In this document: in pieces, positions 8,371 to 17,560 of the stretch
Numbering within the stretch: the stretch's first letter is position 1
Layout of the letters: the number at the start of each line of letters is the position of its first letter
Assembly (NCBI RefSeq): GCF_900155935.1
Contig: NZ_FTLW01000005.1
Location: 62,001 to 126,000 of the forward strand
Source: Solilutibacter tolerans
GTDB taxonomy: Bacteria; Pseudomonadota; Gammaproteobacteria; Xanthomonadales; Xanthomonadaceae
Reading direction: 5' to 3'
Length of the DNA stretch: 64,000 bases
The notes under the pieces: generated by a model
Database searches by the model: none
What the model saw: the letters and a program-made list of their open reading frames with translations, nothing else
What the model was told of the DNA's origin: nothing
Position numbers and translations under genes: made by a program

Positions 8371-8396
8371 AGTGTTGCAAACCTCAACGCAGGCGA

Positions 8397-8774
8397 TTAC
8401 TTGCCGTCGTTGTTGGTCGCGGCGCCAGCGCCGGCAGCAGCCTGCTCGGCCGAGTCCTGAGCCTGCTCAGCGGCGTCAGCTGCGTTCTCAGCAGCGTCGG
8501 CAGCGTCGTCAGCAGCAGCAGCGGTGCCCGAAGCGGCAGCGGCGTCAGCCTGGGTAGCAGCAGCGTCAGCAGCAGCGGCAGCGGCGTCAGCGCCGGCCTG
8601 AGCAGCGTTGGCAGCGGTTGCGTCGCCGGTGGCGGCGGCGTTGTTAGCGGCTTCCTGAGCTTCGCCAGCTGCTTCAGCAGCTTCAGCGGCCGAATCAGAA
8701 GCCTGCTGCGAGTTGGAGCAAGCAGCCAGGGCCAGACCCATGGCCAGAGCCAGCAGTGCCTTGTTCATCGTCAT
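8397..8774 (-). CDS. Ala-rich lipoprotein (second of a pair)
   Basis: 125 residues from the ATG at 8774 (MTMNKALLALAMGLALAAC); an ATG two codons later (8768) would also work. The lipobox LAAC gives a lipid-anchored mature protein. The mature part is almost all Ala, Asp, Glu, Gln, Ser and Asn in helix-favouring order (ASDSAAEAAEAAGEAQEAAN, ADDAADAAENAADAAEQAQD). Length and composition match the paralogue at 7810-8187. GAGGA at the correct spacing precedes the chosen start, and a good promoter lies at 8830-8857. The GCAGC-rich coding sequence explains the apparent short DNA repeats here. The function is not recognised. Confidence 0.82.
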   Translation of the reverse strand: MTMNKALLALAMGLALAACSNSQQASDSAAEAAEAAGEAQEAANNAAATGDATAANAAQAGADAAAAAADAAATQADAAAASGTAAAADDAADAAENAADAAEQAQDSAEQAAAGAGAATNNDGK

Positions 8775-8829
8775 GATGGTGTCCTCGAATAAGTGGAATT
8801 CAACGCACACGGATGCGCGCGTTGCCGAC

Positions 8830-8857
8830 ATCATGACAAAGCGGTGAACGCTGTCAA
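8830..8857 (-). promoter_or_regulatory. Sigma70-type promoter for the second Ala-rich lipoprotein gene
   Basis: On the minus strand a perfect -35 TTGACA (8852-8857) is followed after 16 bases by CATGAT (8830-8835, four of six matches to TATAAT). The gene start is 56 bases further on. A T10 run at 8870-8879 lies just upstream of the -35 and gives an A-tract on the promoter's coding strand, resembling an UP element. Confidence 0.7.
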
Positions 8858-8921
8858 GATGTTTGGCCGTTTTTTTTTTCTTTTGCGTTTAGGCAGGTTT
8901 AGCCGGACTTAAGCCCCGCCT

Positions 8922-10097
8922 TCACACCAATTCAACGGCCAGGGCCGTGGCTTCGCCACCACCGATGCATAGAGCCGCCACGCCGCGCTTGCCGCCACGG
9001 GCCTGGAGTGCATGGATCAAGGTCACCAGCAGGCGCGCGCCTGAGCAGCCGATCGGGTGGCCCAGCGCCAGGGCGCCGCCATTCACGTTCAACTTGTCAT
9101 GCGGGATGCCCAGATCGGTCATCGGTGCCATGGCCACGCAGGCGAAGGCTTCGTTGATCTCGAACAGGTCGACATCCTCAATCTTCCAGTCTGCCTTTTC
9201 CAGCACTTTGCGCACGGCATCGAGCGGGGCGGTGGTGAACCACTCGGGCGCTTGAGAGTGGGTGGCGTGGGCGACGATGCGGGCGATCGGCTTGGCGCCG
9301 GCGCGTTCTGCAGCCTCGGCCGACATCACCACCAGTGCGGCGGCACCGTCGGAAATCTTGGAAGAAGATGCAGCGGTCAGCACGCCATCCTTGCCGAACG
9401 CGGCACGCAGGCCCGGGATCTTGCTGGTGTCGATCTTGCCAGGCTCTTCGTCGGTGTCGACCACGACATCGCCTTTGCGGCCCTTGACGGTGACCGGGGC
9501 GATTTCGGCCTTGAATGCGCCATCGGCGATGGCCTGCTGCGCGCGGCGCACGGACTCGGCGGAATAGGCATCCACACCTTCGCGGTCATAGTCGTACTTC
9601 GCGCAAGTGCGATCACCGAATACGCCCATCGCCAGGCCGTCATCCGGGTTGGTCAAACCGTCATAGGCCATATGGTCGATGAAGGGTGCATTGCCATAGC
9701 GGATGCCCGTACGCGAGCCATTCAATAGGTGCGGCGCGTTGGTCATCGATTCCATGCCGCCTGCGATCACCGTGGAGGCAGAGCCTGCCTTGATCAGATC
9801 ATGGGCCAGCATCACTGCTTTCATGCCCGATCCGCAGACCTTGTTGATGGTGGTGGCCCCGGCGGCATCGGGCACGCCCGCGGCGCGTGCAGCTTGGCGC
9901 GTCGGCGCTTGGCCCAAACCGGCCGGCAAGACGCAGCCCATGATGACTTCGTCGACGACTGCCTTATCCAAGCCGGCCTGATCCAGTGCTGCGGTGATGG
10001 CCGTGGCGCCCAGGGTGGGGGTGGGCACGCCGGTGAACTGACCGAGCATGGAACCGATGGCAGTGCGCTTGGCACCGACAATGACGACGTCAGACAT
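8922..10097 (-). CDS. atoB: Acetyl-CoA acetyltransferase (thiolase)
   Basis: 391 residues from the ATG at 10097 (MSDVVIVGAKRTAIGSMLGQ), the normal thiolase II length. Active-site residues are visible: nucleophile Cys88 in INKVCGSGMKA, His347 in ALGHPIGCSGAR and Cys377 in ALCIGGGEA. It interconverts two acetyl-CoA and acetoacetyl-CoA, and would channel the acetoacetate end of leucine degradation into acetyl-CoA. The neighbouring isovaleryl-CoA dehydrogenase and carboxylase genes support this role. An upstream in-frame extension to 10124 is not supported by the family N terminus. Confidence 0.93.
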   Translation of the reverse strand: MSDVVIVGAKRTAIGSMLGQFTGVPTPTLGATAITAALDQAGLDKAVVDEVIMGCVLPAGLGQAPTRQAARAAGVPDAAGATTINKVCGSGMKAVMLAHDLIKAGSASTVIAGGMESMTNAPHLLNGSRTGIRYGNAPFIDHMAYDGLTNPDDGLAMGVFGDRTCAKYDYDREGVDAYSAESVRRAQQAIADGAFKAEIAPVTVKGRKGDVVVDTDEEPGKIDTSKIPGLRAAFGKDGVLTAASSSKISDGAAALVVMSAEAAERAGAKPIARIVAHATHSQAPEWFTTAPLDAVRKVLEKADWKIEDVDLFEINEAFACVAMAPMTDLGIPHDKLNVNGGALALGHPIGCSGARLLVTLIHALQARGGKRGVAALCIGGGEATALAVELV

Positions 10098-10310
10098 GGG
10101 GGACTCCGATACGCGAAACGTCAATTATCGCGCGGATACCGCCCGGGTCAAAGTGTGTCGCTCGTAACAAAACTGTCTGGTTGTGATTACGTGTGGGCAT
10201 GAACAGGGGCTGTCTATTGTTTTCATGTGTTTGACCGACTACAACAGGGTACCGGCCCATGGAGGGAGCCTTGGGCCGCGTCCCCCGTATCACTTACATG
10301 GAGTCTTGAG
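10098..10310. promoter_or_regulatory. Divergent promoter region between thiolase and the autotransporter
   Basis: 213 bases without a gene. On the thiolase side TTGACG appears on the minus strand near 10120 as a possible -35. On the autotransporter side a 7-bp hairpin CGGCCCA/TGGGCCG (10253-10259 and 10272-10278) presents a purine-rich GGAGGGAG loop in the probable leader. The ribosome site used by the gene is GGAG at 10300-10303. Confidence 0.45.
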
Positions 10311-13244
10311 ATGCGCTGTCTGTCTCACCGTAATGTCTTGTCGCTGGCTGTAGCCGGTGTGCTGTCCGTTGGCCTGACCGCGTGTGGAGGCGGCGGTGGA
10401 ACAAAGTCATCACCCCCTCCGCCGACCACCCCGGGTGGAAGTGGCCTAGGGTTCACGCCGACGGTGACGAACGATTCTTCGTTGACGCAATTGACTCCGC
10501 CGACAGCTGCATCCACGCCTGCGCCGCGTGATTTTTCAGGCCAACAGCTGGCCGAGCATTTATTGCTCATCAATGCAGGTGGGGCGCTGGCAGCGGGACA
10601 AACCGGCCAGGGGGTGACCATTGGCGTGCTGGATTCGGGCGTGGACCGCAATCATCCGGGCCTGTCGCCGCGGGTGATTCGCAACATCATGCCGCCCGCC
10701 AGCTGGACTGGCTACGATCGTTCGGTGGACGACAAAGTCGGGCATGGCACCGTGGTGTCGCTGTTGGCAGCCGGCGGCGCTGTCAGCGGACAGTATTCGG
10801 GCGGACAAACCGGGCAATGGCCCGGCGGCGTGGCACAGTCGGCCAACATTGTGTCCTGGCGTTTCATCCGTGATGAGCGCCCGGTCGACGATGGCACCAA
10901 TCAGGGCGGCAACGAAATCATGGCCGGCCAGGGTTATGGCGACTATTTCAAGGCGCTCAACGCCGATTTGGCCAATGCCGGCTCGCGCATCATCAACAAT
11001 TCATGGGGCGGCCTGTACTGGAACGACCCGGCGCTCACGGTCGAGTTGGCCACTGCGTACAAGGACTTCATCGTCGGTCGTGGCGGCTTGGTTGTTTTCG
11101 CCAACGGCAACAGCGGTGATTCGACCAACCCCGACCTAGCCAACAACCCCTCCGACAACGCCGCGCTGCCCAGCATGCACAACGGCGATCCCGCGCTGGA
11201 GAAAGGCTGGTTGACGGTGGGCGCGCTGGATCCGGATAACCCGACGCAGCTGACCTCGTACTCGCAAAAGTGCGGCCATGCGATGAACTATTGCCTGGTG
11301 GCACCCGGTGATGTGGTGTTCCCGCTCAAGGACGCCAGTGGTGTCATGCGCTTCTATCAGGGCGGTGGCACCTCCTATGCCGCTCCGTTGGTGTCGGGCG
11401 CGGCAGCGGTCGTCTGGGCGGCATTCCCTTACATGACCAACGACCAGGTCCGCCAGGTCCTGTTGGGCACGGCAAAGGATCTCGGCGCCGCCGGTGTCGA
11501 CAACGTGTTTGGTTGGGGTTTGCTGGATGTCACCAAGGCATCGCAAGGACCGGGCAATTTTGCTTGGGGTGATTTCAGCGCCAACGTGACCAGCAATTCG
11601 GTCTGGCGTAACAACATCACCGGCACGGGCGGCCTGACCAAAGCTGGTGCGGGTACGCTCACCCTCACCAATGGCCAGAGTTATACCGGTGACACGCGTG
11701 TAGACGGCGGTGCGCTTGACGTACGGAGCGGCTTGGGTGCCTCCAAGTTGTTCGTCGGCGCTAATGGTCTTGTGTATGGCAGTGGCAACTTCGCGCGTGG
11801 TGTGGACAACAGCGGGCGTTTCTTCAGTGGTCGAGATGCTGGTGCGACCATTACTGGCAACTATCTGCATACATCCAGCGCCAACCTAGGCGTGTGGTTG
11901 GGCACGCCCTTGCAGGTCAGTGGCACGGCCACGCTGCAGGGTGGCCAGGTCAGCATTCTTGGCAGTCGCACGGGTTACACGACCAGTGCACGCGAGACGC
12001 TGCTTAACGCCATCGGTGGCGTGACCGGCACATTCAGCGCCGTACGCGCCGCGCCCAATGTGTTCCTCGACGCCACGTTGGGTTACGACGCCAACAACGT
12101 CTTCCTCAACATCAACCGCATCCAGATCAATGCAGCGGCAGCGGGCTTCGGCTTCACCGGTGCCTCGCTGGATGCGGCTCAGCGTGTCGAGCTCGCTTTC
12201 GGTGCGATTGATGGCGGAATCGTCCCGCCAAATGCCAGCTTTGTTGGTGGTGCGGCGGACTTCCAGAACACCAGCCTCAATGCAGCCATCGCCGAGCGTT
12301 CGCTGCGCAGCCTGGCCGGCCAGATGCATACGGCCAATCTGGCATTGACGCTGGAATCGATGGATGCCGGTCGTCGTGCGATGACCGACCGTTTCGACAC
12401 CTTGGTCGACCGTCCGACGCTCACCGGCAGCTGGAGCCAGAACCTGCGTGACAACGGCGGTCTGGCGCAGGCCGGATTCAGCGGCATGGACTACCAGCTA
12501 GATGGCTGGATGATGGGTCAGGATGTACGTGTCGGTCGCAATGCTGTGTTTGGTCTGGCAGCTAGCCACGCCGAGGGCAGTGGCTGGATGTCGGACCTCG
12601 GGGACCGCACCCGCAACCGTCAAACGCAGGCTCAGGCCTATGTCGGTTGGCTGGGCAAGCAGGCCTACTTGCATGGTGGCATCGGTGCCGGCCAGTTTGA
12701 CCGCGAGGTGGAGCGCAATGTGCAGCTGGGCCTCCGCAATGAGAACGTCAACTCGCTCAGTGGTGGTGACTACGCTTTCGCCAACATCGAGACCGGTTAT
12801 CGCTTCTCGCTGGGGGCGCTTGGTTTGTCGCCGTATGCCGGCAGTCAGTACGCGCATATCCGCAACGATGGCTTCAGCGAGGCTGGCGCGTCCGGTTTCG
12901 GCTTGCGTGCCGATGGTTGGAGTTTCGACCGTTGGCAGGCGTATGGCGGCCTGCGTTTGAATCGCGATTGGCAGGTGGGCAATGGCCTGCAATTGGGTTG
13001 GGATGCGCGCGCCGAATGGCAGCGCACCTTGTCTGATAGCAATCCGCTGCTGGCCAGCTTCACCGGCATCGAACAGTGGTCGCCGGTCAGCGGTTTGTCG
13101 ATGGCGCGCCAGAGCAATCTGTTTGGCCTGGGCTTCAACGCAAGCTGGAAAAATGGCAGCTTGTTGCGTCTGGACCTCAGCCATCGCCAGAGCGAGCTGG
13201 GTGACAACAGCATGGCCAACGCCAGCTACCGTTACCGCTTCTGA
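10311..13244 (+). CDS. Subtilisin-like (S8) serine protease autotransporter with lipoprotein signal
   Basis: 977 residues from the ATG at 10311, preceded by GGAG. The signal peptide ends in LTAC (Cys25), a lipobox, followed by Gly5 and a Pro-rich linker. The S8 domain has Asp108 (TIGVLDSGVD), His145 (GHGTVV), Asn267 (ANGNSG) and Ser355 (GGGTSYAAPLVSG). A passenger beta-helix portion contains an autotransporter-associated strand repeat (GGLTKAGAGTLTLTNGQSYT). The last ~280 residues form the autotransporter barrel, ending YRYRF. The protein should cross the inner membrane by Sec, be lipidated, and display or release the protease at the surface, as Neisseria NalP does. There is no poly-G or poly-C tract like the phase-variable one of nalP. 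Confidence 0.92.
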   Translation: MRCLSHRNVLSLAVAGVLSVGLTACGGGGGTKSSPPPPTTPGGSGLGFTPTVTNDSSLTQLTPPTAASTPAPRDFSGQQLAEHLLLINAGGALAAGQTGQGVTIGVLDSGVDRNHPGLSPRVIRNIMPPASWTGYDRSVDDKVGHGTVVSLLAAGGAVSGQYSGGQTGQWPGGVAQSANIVSWRFIRDERPVDDGTNQGGNEIMAGQGYGDYFKALNADLANAGSRIINNSWGGLYWNDPALTVELATAYKDFIVGRGGLVVFANGNSGDSTNPDLANNPSDNAALPSMHNGDPALEKGWLTVGALDPDNPTQLTSYSQKCGHAMNYCLVAPGDVVFPLKDASGVMRFYQGGGTSYAAPLVSGAAAVVWAAFPYMTNDQVRQVLLGTAKDLGAAGVDNVFGWGLLDVTKASQGPGNFAWGDFSANVTSNSVWRNNITGTGGLTKAGAGTLTLTNGQSYTGDTRVDGGALDVRSGLGASKLFVGANGLVYGSGNFARGVDNSGRFFSGRDAGATITGNYLHTSSANLGVWLGTPLQVSGTATLQGGQVSILGSRTGYTTSARETLLNAIGGVTGTFSAVRAAPNVFLDATLGYDANNVFLNINRIQINAAAAGFGFTGASLDAAQRVELAFGAIDGGIVPPNASFVGGAADFQNTSLNAAIAERSLRSLAGQMHTANLALTLESMDAGRRAMTDRFDTLVDRPTLTGSWSQNLRDNGGLAQAGFSGMDYQLDGWMMGQDVRVGRNAVFGLAASHAEGSGWMSDLGDRTRNRQTQAQAYVGWLGKQAYLHGGIGAGQFDREVERNVQLGLRNENVNSLSGGDYAFANIETGYRFSLGALGLSPYAGSQYAHIRNDGFSEAGASGFGLRADGWSFDRWQAYGGLRLNRDWQVGNGLQLGWDARAEWQRTLSDSNPLLASFTGIEQWSPVSGLSMARQSNLFGLGFNASWKNGSLLRLDLSHRQSELGDNSMANASYRYRF

Positions 13245-13262
13245 TCGTTGTGGTGGAAACGA

Positions 13263-13291
13263 AAAACGCGGCCCGTGGGCCGCGTTTTTTT
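13263..13291. terminator. Bidirectional terminator between the autotransporter and isovaleryl-CoA dehydrogenase genes
   Basis: A palindrome ACGCGGCCC-GT-GGGCCGCGT (13266-13285) is bordered by an A-run on the left and seven T on the right, so it can stop transcription from both convergent genes. Confidence 0.88.
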
Positions 13292-13338
13292 ATGGGGTGA
13301 TGTCGCATCAGAAGCAACATCGCCTATCCAAGATCAAA

Positions 13339-14496
13339 TCAACCGTGGCCGTTGAACAACTCGCGGCCAATCAACATGCGACGGATTTCGTTGGTGCCTG
13401 CACCGATGGCATAAAGCTTGGCGTCGCGCATCAGGCGGCCGGCCGGGAACTCGTTGATGTAGCCGTTGCCGCCGAGTGCCTGGATGGCCTCCATGGTGAC
13501 GTTCACCGACGCCTCGCTGGCGTGCATCAGGCACGAAGCGGCATCGACGCGGCTCTTGTGGCCGGCGTCGTAGTCGCGGGCGACTTGATACGCGAACGCG
13601 CGGCTGGAAGCGAGCGCGGTGTACATGTCGGCGATCTTCGCCTGCATCAACTGGAACGTGCCGATGGCGACATCAAACTGCTTACGCTCGCGCACGTAGG
13701 GCAGGGTGAGATCGAGCGCGGCCTGCATCAAACCAATCGGGCCACCCGACAACACCAGACGCTCGGTGTTGAGGCCCGCCATCAGCACTTTCACGCCCTG
13801 GTTCACTTCACCCAGCACGTTTTCCGCGGGGATTTCGCAATCCTCGAACACCAGCTCGCAGGTGTTGGAACCGCGCATGCCCAGCTTGTCGAGCTTTTGC
13901 GCGGTGGAAAAGCCCTTCATGCCCTTCTGGACGATGAAGGCCGTCATCGCGCGCGAGTCTTCGCTCTTGGGCGCGGTGCGCATGTAGACCACCAGTACGT
14001 CAGCCTCGGGGCCGTTGGTGATCCACATCTTGTTGCCGTTGGCCACCCACACATCGCCCTTCAATTCCGCGCGGCAGGCCATCGAGCCGACCACGTCCGA
14101 GCCCGCACCCGGCTCGCTCATCGCCAATGCGCCTTTCCATTCGCCGCTGCACAGCTTCGGCAAATACTTCTGCCGCTGCGCCTCGTTGCCGTTGGCGTAC
14201 AGGTTGTTGACGCAGAGGTTGGAATGCGCACCGTACGACAAGCCAATCGAGCCAGATGCGCGGGAGATTTCCTCCATCGCCACCAGATGCGCCAGATAGC
14301 CCATCTCACTGCCGCCGTATTCGCCGGGAATGGTCAGGCCCAGCAGCCCCATCTCACCCAGCTTGGGCCACAGGTCTTGCGGGAACCAGTTGTCGTCATC
14401 CACTTGCCCAGCGCGTGGCGCGATTTCGACATCGGCAAAGCGGCTGACCGCATCGCGCAGGGCATCGATTTCTTCACCAAGTTTGGGCATGTGCAT
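13339..14496 (-). CDS. liuA: Isovaleryl-CoA dehydrogenase
   Basis: 385 residues, the usual length for acyl-CoA dehydrogenases. Family motifs are [14 protein letters not shown] (FAD/substrate binding), [19 protein letters not shown], and the C-terminal [21 protein letters not shown]. The sequence [18 protein letters not shown] carries the Glu at the position used as catalytic base in isovaleryl-CoA dehydrogenases, rather than the C-terminal position used in short-chain enzymes. It oxidises isovaleryl-CoA to 3-methylcrotonyl-CoA with FAD, passing electrons to ETF, directly upstream of MCC in leucine catabolism. The start is the ATG at 14496 or, two codons later, 14490. Leucine dehydrogenase lies upstream on the same strand beyond a hairpin-rich spacer. 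Confidence 0.93.
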   Translation of the reverse strand: MHMPKLGEEIDALRDAVSRFADVEIAPRAGQVDDDNWFPQDLWPKLGEMGLLGLTIPGEYGGSEMGYLAHLVAMEEISRASGSIGLSYGAHSNLCVNNLYANGNEAQRQKYLPKLCSGEWKGALAMSEPGAGSDVVGSMACRAELKGDVWVANGNKMWITNGPEADVLVVYMRTAPKSEDSRAMTAFIVQKGMKGFSTAQKLDKLGMRGSNTCELVFEDCEIPAENVLGEVNQGVKVLMAGLNTERLVLSGGPIGLMQAALDLTLPYVRERKQFDVAIGTFQLMQAKIADMYTALASSRAFAYQVARDYDAGHKSRVDAASCLMHASEASVNVTMEAIQALGGNGYINEFPAGRLMRDAKLYAIGAGTNEIRRMLIGRELFNGHG

Positions 14497-14532
14497 TGGA
14501 TATTGGCTCTGCGTATTGTTTGAGGTGGCAGA

Positions 14533-14645
14533 GCCCCCCTTTGGTTAAGGGGGGCGCCGCGACAGCGGCGGGGGATAGGGAGATATCAGAGGGGCCCGAA
14601 GTTTGTGAAACAAACTTTGGGATTGATTCTGGCACGGCCAGAATC
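14533..14645. repeat. Cluster of four perfect hairpins between liuA and leucine dehydrogenase
   Basis: Hairpin 1 GCCCCCCTT/AAGGGGGGC (14533-14555, loop TGGTT) abuts hairpin 2 CGCCGC/GCGGCG (14555-14570, loop GACA), a double-stem layout typical of dispersed intergenic repeats. Hairpin 3 is AAGTTTGT/ACAAACTT (14599-14617). Hairpin 4 GATTCTGGC/GCCAGAATC (14625-14645) overlaps the leucine dehydrogenase stop codon and could end its transcript. A further GGCTCTGC/GCAGAGCC pairing is possible between about 14510 and 14535. No other copy of the double stem is seen in the window. Confidence 0.65.
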
Positions 14646-15744
14646 AGTTGCCGCGAATGCGGCCCTGGAAGCGCGGCGTGCCGCGGCCCATCGACAGCTT
14701 GAGCTTGCCGATCTTTTCGATGCGCTCTTCGGCCATGCGGTCGGCGGCCTGGTAGGTCGGGATGCCATCACGCTCGGCGATCTCGTAGATGCGGCCCAGG
14801 TTGTGATAGATCGTGCGCATCATGCGCATCGCGCGTTCGCGGTTGTAGCCGTCCAGCTCCAGCGCCACGTTCATCACGCCGCCCGCGTTCACCGCGTAAT
14901 CCGGTGCGTACAGGATGCCGCGCTTGGTGACTTCGTCGCCGATTGCGTTGTTGGCCAGCTGATTGTTGGCCGCGCCGCAGATGATCTTCGCCTTCAGGCG
15001 GTCCAGCGTGTTCTCGTTGACAGTGCCGCCCAGCGCACAGGGCGAATAGACATCGGCCGGGACGTCGTAGATCTCGTCCAAACCCACGGCCTCGGCGCCG
15101 AATTCGTTCACCGCACGATCGACCAACTTCTGGTTGATGTCGGTGACGAAGATCTTCGCGCCGCGCTCCTTCAGCAGCTTGACGAACTCCATGCCCACGT
15201 GGCCCAGGCCCTGCACGGCATAGGAGTACTTGCCCACTTCTTCATCGCCATGCTTCTTGTTGAGCGTGGCCATCAGGCCCTGCAGCGTGCCGTAGGCGGT
15301 GAAGGGCGAGGGGTCGCCCGAGCCACCGTGGACCTGGTGCACGCCGGTGACGTATTCGGTCTCGCGGTAGACGTATTCCATGTCGTTGACGTCGATGCCG
15401 ACATCTTCTGCGGTGATGTAACGGCCGTTGAGCGACTCGACAAATTGACCAAACGCGCGGAACAGCGCTTCGGACTTGTCCTGCGAGGCATCACCGATGA
15501 TCACGGCCTTGCCGCCGCCCAGGTTCAGGCCGGCCACGGCGTTCTTGTAGGTCATGCCGCGCGACAGGCGCAGCACGTCGTTGAGCGCCTCTTCCTCGGT
15601 CGCGTAATTCCACATGCGGGTGCCGCCCAGCGCCGGCCCCAGCACGGTGCTGTGGATGGCGATGATGGCCTTCAGGCCGGCATCCTTGTTGTGGCAAAAG
15701 ACGATCTGTTCGTGACCGGTGTGGTCGAGGGTTTCAAACACCAT
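14644..15744 (-). CDS. ldh: Leucine (Glu/Leu/Phe/Val family) dehydrogenase
   Basis: 366 residues. The catalytic domain has GPALGGTRMWNY, RGMTYKNAVAGLNLGGGKAV (catalytic Lys) and ITAEDVGIDVNDMEYV; the NAD domain has VQGLGHVGMEFVKLL. This matches leucine/valine/phenylalanine dehydrogenases, which reversibly deaminate branched-chain amino acids to 2-oxo acids with NAD. Together with isovaleryl-CoA dehydrogenase downstream it would start leucine breakdown; the 2-oxo acid dehydrogenase complex needed between them is not in the window. Phenylalanine or valine preference cannot be excluded from sequence. The stop lies inside a perfect hairpin (14625-14645). Confidence 0.88.
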   Translation of the reverse strand: MVFETLDHTGHEQIVFCHNKDAGLKAIIAIHSTVLGPALGGTRMWNYATEEEALNDVLRLSRGMTYKNAVAGLNLGGGKAVIIGDASQDKSEALFRAFGQFVESLNGRYITAEDVGIDVNDMEYVYRETEYVTGVHQVHGGSGDPSPFTAYGTLQGLMATLNKKHGDEEVGKYSYAVQGLGHVGMEFVKLLKERGAKIFVTDINQKLVDRAVNEFGAEAVGLDEIYDVPADVYSPCALGGTVNENTLDRLKAKIICGAANNQLANNAIGDEVTKRGILYAPDYAVNAGGVMNVALELDGYNRERAMRMMRTIYHNLGRIYEIAERDGIPTYQAADRMAEERIEKIGKLKLSMGRGTPRFQGRIRGN

Positions 15745-15927
15745 GGTGGCTCCGTGCCCGCGTGGGCGTCGTAGTTGATTGGCGATGGGGCGTCCGGGCG
15801 TTGCCGGGGCATCGCGTCGAGGAAAAACAAGCCGACATTCTAGCCCATCTGTCCGGGCCGACCGGTCAACCGGGATGCCCGCGGCGGGCAGGGAAGCTCC
15901 ATCCGCAGTCGTATGTTTTTCCCGCGT

Positions 15928-17487
15928 TTACAGCTGCGATTCGATCGGCAACCAGCGCATCACCGTGGCCACGGCGCGCTGCCAGGTGCTGCTTTCGGGC
16001 TCTTTGTGCAAGCGGGCAGGCGGGGTGCTGCGCGCATCCAGCCAGACCAGCTGGCCCGTCTCGTCCAGCGTCACCTGGTAGCTCAGCGTGGGGCTGGACA
16101 GGTACCGATATTCGTCGGCCAAGGCCTTGGCCAAGCCGGGTTGCTCAAACAGCAGGCCCATCTCGGTATTGAGCTTCATCGAGCGCGGGTCCAGGTTGAA
16201 CGAGCCGATGAACCCTTGCTCATCATCAATCACATAGGCCTTGGTGTGCAGGCTGGCGCCGCTGCTGCCCAATAGCGAATGCCCGGTTACCTCTCCCGGT
16301 TGCGCGCGCAATTCGTGCAGCTTCACGCCGCCCTTGAGCAAGTCCTTGCGATAGCGCGAATAGCCACCATGCACCGCCAGCACATCATTCGCGGCCAATG
16401 AGTTGGTGATGATGCCAATCTCCTTGCCCGCGGCCACGCTTGCGACCAGTTTGCCGGTGAAACTCTCGCCGGGCACGAAGTAGGGCGATATCAACATGGC
16501 TTGTTGCCGTGTGCTGCCCAGTTGCCTGGCCAGATGTTCCACCAGCCATTCTGGGCGGCTGTCTTCCTTCCACTTCAGTGGTGGGTCGGAGAGCACTTGC
16601 ATGCGCGCACTCCAATGGATCGGCACCGCGCCTTCGAAATAATCGGCGATGGGCACCTCACGGGCGACGCGCAACAGATATTTCTGCGCGGCCTCGGTAT
16701 TGCTTTCGGCCTCGATCATCGCAAGAAACGCATCGATTTCCTTCTTGGACACGCTCGTCATCGCATCCACCGGGATCACCGCTTCGCTATTCCAGAAACG
16801 GTCGAAGATCGCACTGGCCTGGTCCACCACCGGGCCGGCCAACGCCACATCCATGTCATGGAAATTCGCCTCGGTCGAGGCATCGAAATACTCCTCGCCG
16901 ATATTGCGCCCACCGACGATCGCCAACCGGTTGTCGACGATCCATGCCTTGTTGTGCATGCGATGGTTGAGGTTGAGCCCGCGCACCAGCATCTCCAGCA
17001 CGCGGTCGGGCCCGCTGCGGTTGCGCGCAGGGTTGTACAGGCGGATCTCGATACGCGGATGCGCGTCCAGCGCCACCAGCGCCGCGTCCTTGCCGGCCGT
17101 GTCCATGTCGTCCAGCAGCAGGCGCACGCGCACGCCGCGTTCGGCGGCCATCCATAACTCGCGGCCCAGCAAGCGTCCGGTGATGTCGTCATGCCAGATG
17201 TAGTACATCGCATCCAGACTGCGGCCCGAGGCCCGGGCGGTGGCTGCACGCAGGGCAAAAGCATCCAGCCCATCGCTGACCATCACAGCGCCACTTTCAT
17301 CCGGATGCGCGGCCAGTTGTGGCTCCACCGCCCGGTCGATCGCGGTCTGGCCGGGCACCACGGGCAGGGCATGTCCCGGCGCCCCCACGGCACGCGGCAT
17401 CAGCTGGTCGGCGAATATCCAGCCCAGCACGACCAAGACAACGATCAGGACCAGGCCTTGCAGCGAGCGGCGGGCGAGCTTGTTCAT
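15928..17487 (-). CDS. Membrane-anchored phospholipase D / cardiolipin-synthase-like protein
   Basis: 519 residues from the ATG at 17487. An N-terminal membrane anchor ([20 protein letters not shown]) is followed by two PLD domains with HKD motifs: HNKAWIVD (His178, Lys180, Asp185) with [10 protein letters not shown], and HTKAYVID with GSFNLDPRS near residue 410. Enzymes of this type transfer phosphatidyl groups (cardiolipin synthases ClsB/ClsC) or hydrolyse phospholipids; the arrangement is closest to the ClsC-like branch. It is divergent from icmF, with 135 bases between. An in-frame extension to 17571 lacks a family N terminus. Exact substrate is not determined. Confidence 0.85.
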   Translation of the reverse strand: MNKLARRSLQGLVLIVVLVVLGWIFADQLMPRAVGAPGHALPVVPGQTAIDRAVEPQLAAHPDESGAVMVSDGLDAFALRAATARASGRSLDAMYYIWHDDITGRLLGRELWMAAERGVRVRLLLDDMDTAGKDAALVALDAHPRIEIRLYNPARNRSGPDRVLEMLVRGLNLNHRMHNKAWIVDNRLAIVGGRNIGEEYFDASTEANFHDMDVALAGPVVDQASAIFDRFWNSEAVIPVDAMTSVSKKEIDAFLAMIEAESNTEAAQKYLLRVAREVPIADYFEGAVPIHWSARMQVLSDPPLKWKEDSRPEWLVEHLARQLGSTRQQAMLISPYFVPGESFTGKLVASVAAGKEIGIITNSLAANDVLAVHGGYSRYRKDLLKGGVKLHELRAQPGEVTGHSLLGSSGASLHTKAYVIDDEQGFIGSFNLDPRSMKLNTEMGLLFEQPGLAKALADEYRYLSSPTLSYQVTLDETGQLVWLDARSTPPARLHKEPESSTWQRAVATVMRWLPIESQL

Positions 17488-17560
17488 CGCATCAATCTTA
17501 ATGGGCGCGCGCGGGCATGGGGATGCCGCTTCGCCCCACTTCCCACGTGGCCCCGTACGG

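Noticed and set aside
8440-8700. Dense GCAGC-type short repeats suggesting a CRISPR or microsatellite locus
   Set aside because: They are Ala codons of the lipoprotein gene; there are no equal-length repeats with unique spacers and no cas gene.
8870-8879. T10 tract as a phase-variation switch
   Set aside because: It lies upstream of the -35 and outside coding sequence and does not change promoter spacing; an UP-like A-tract is the simpler reading.
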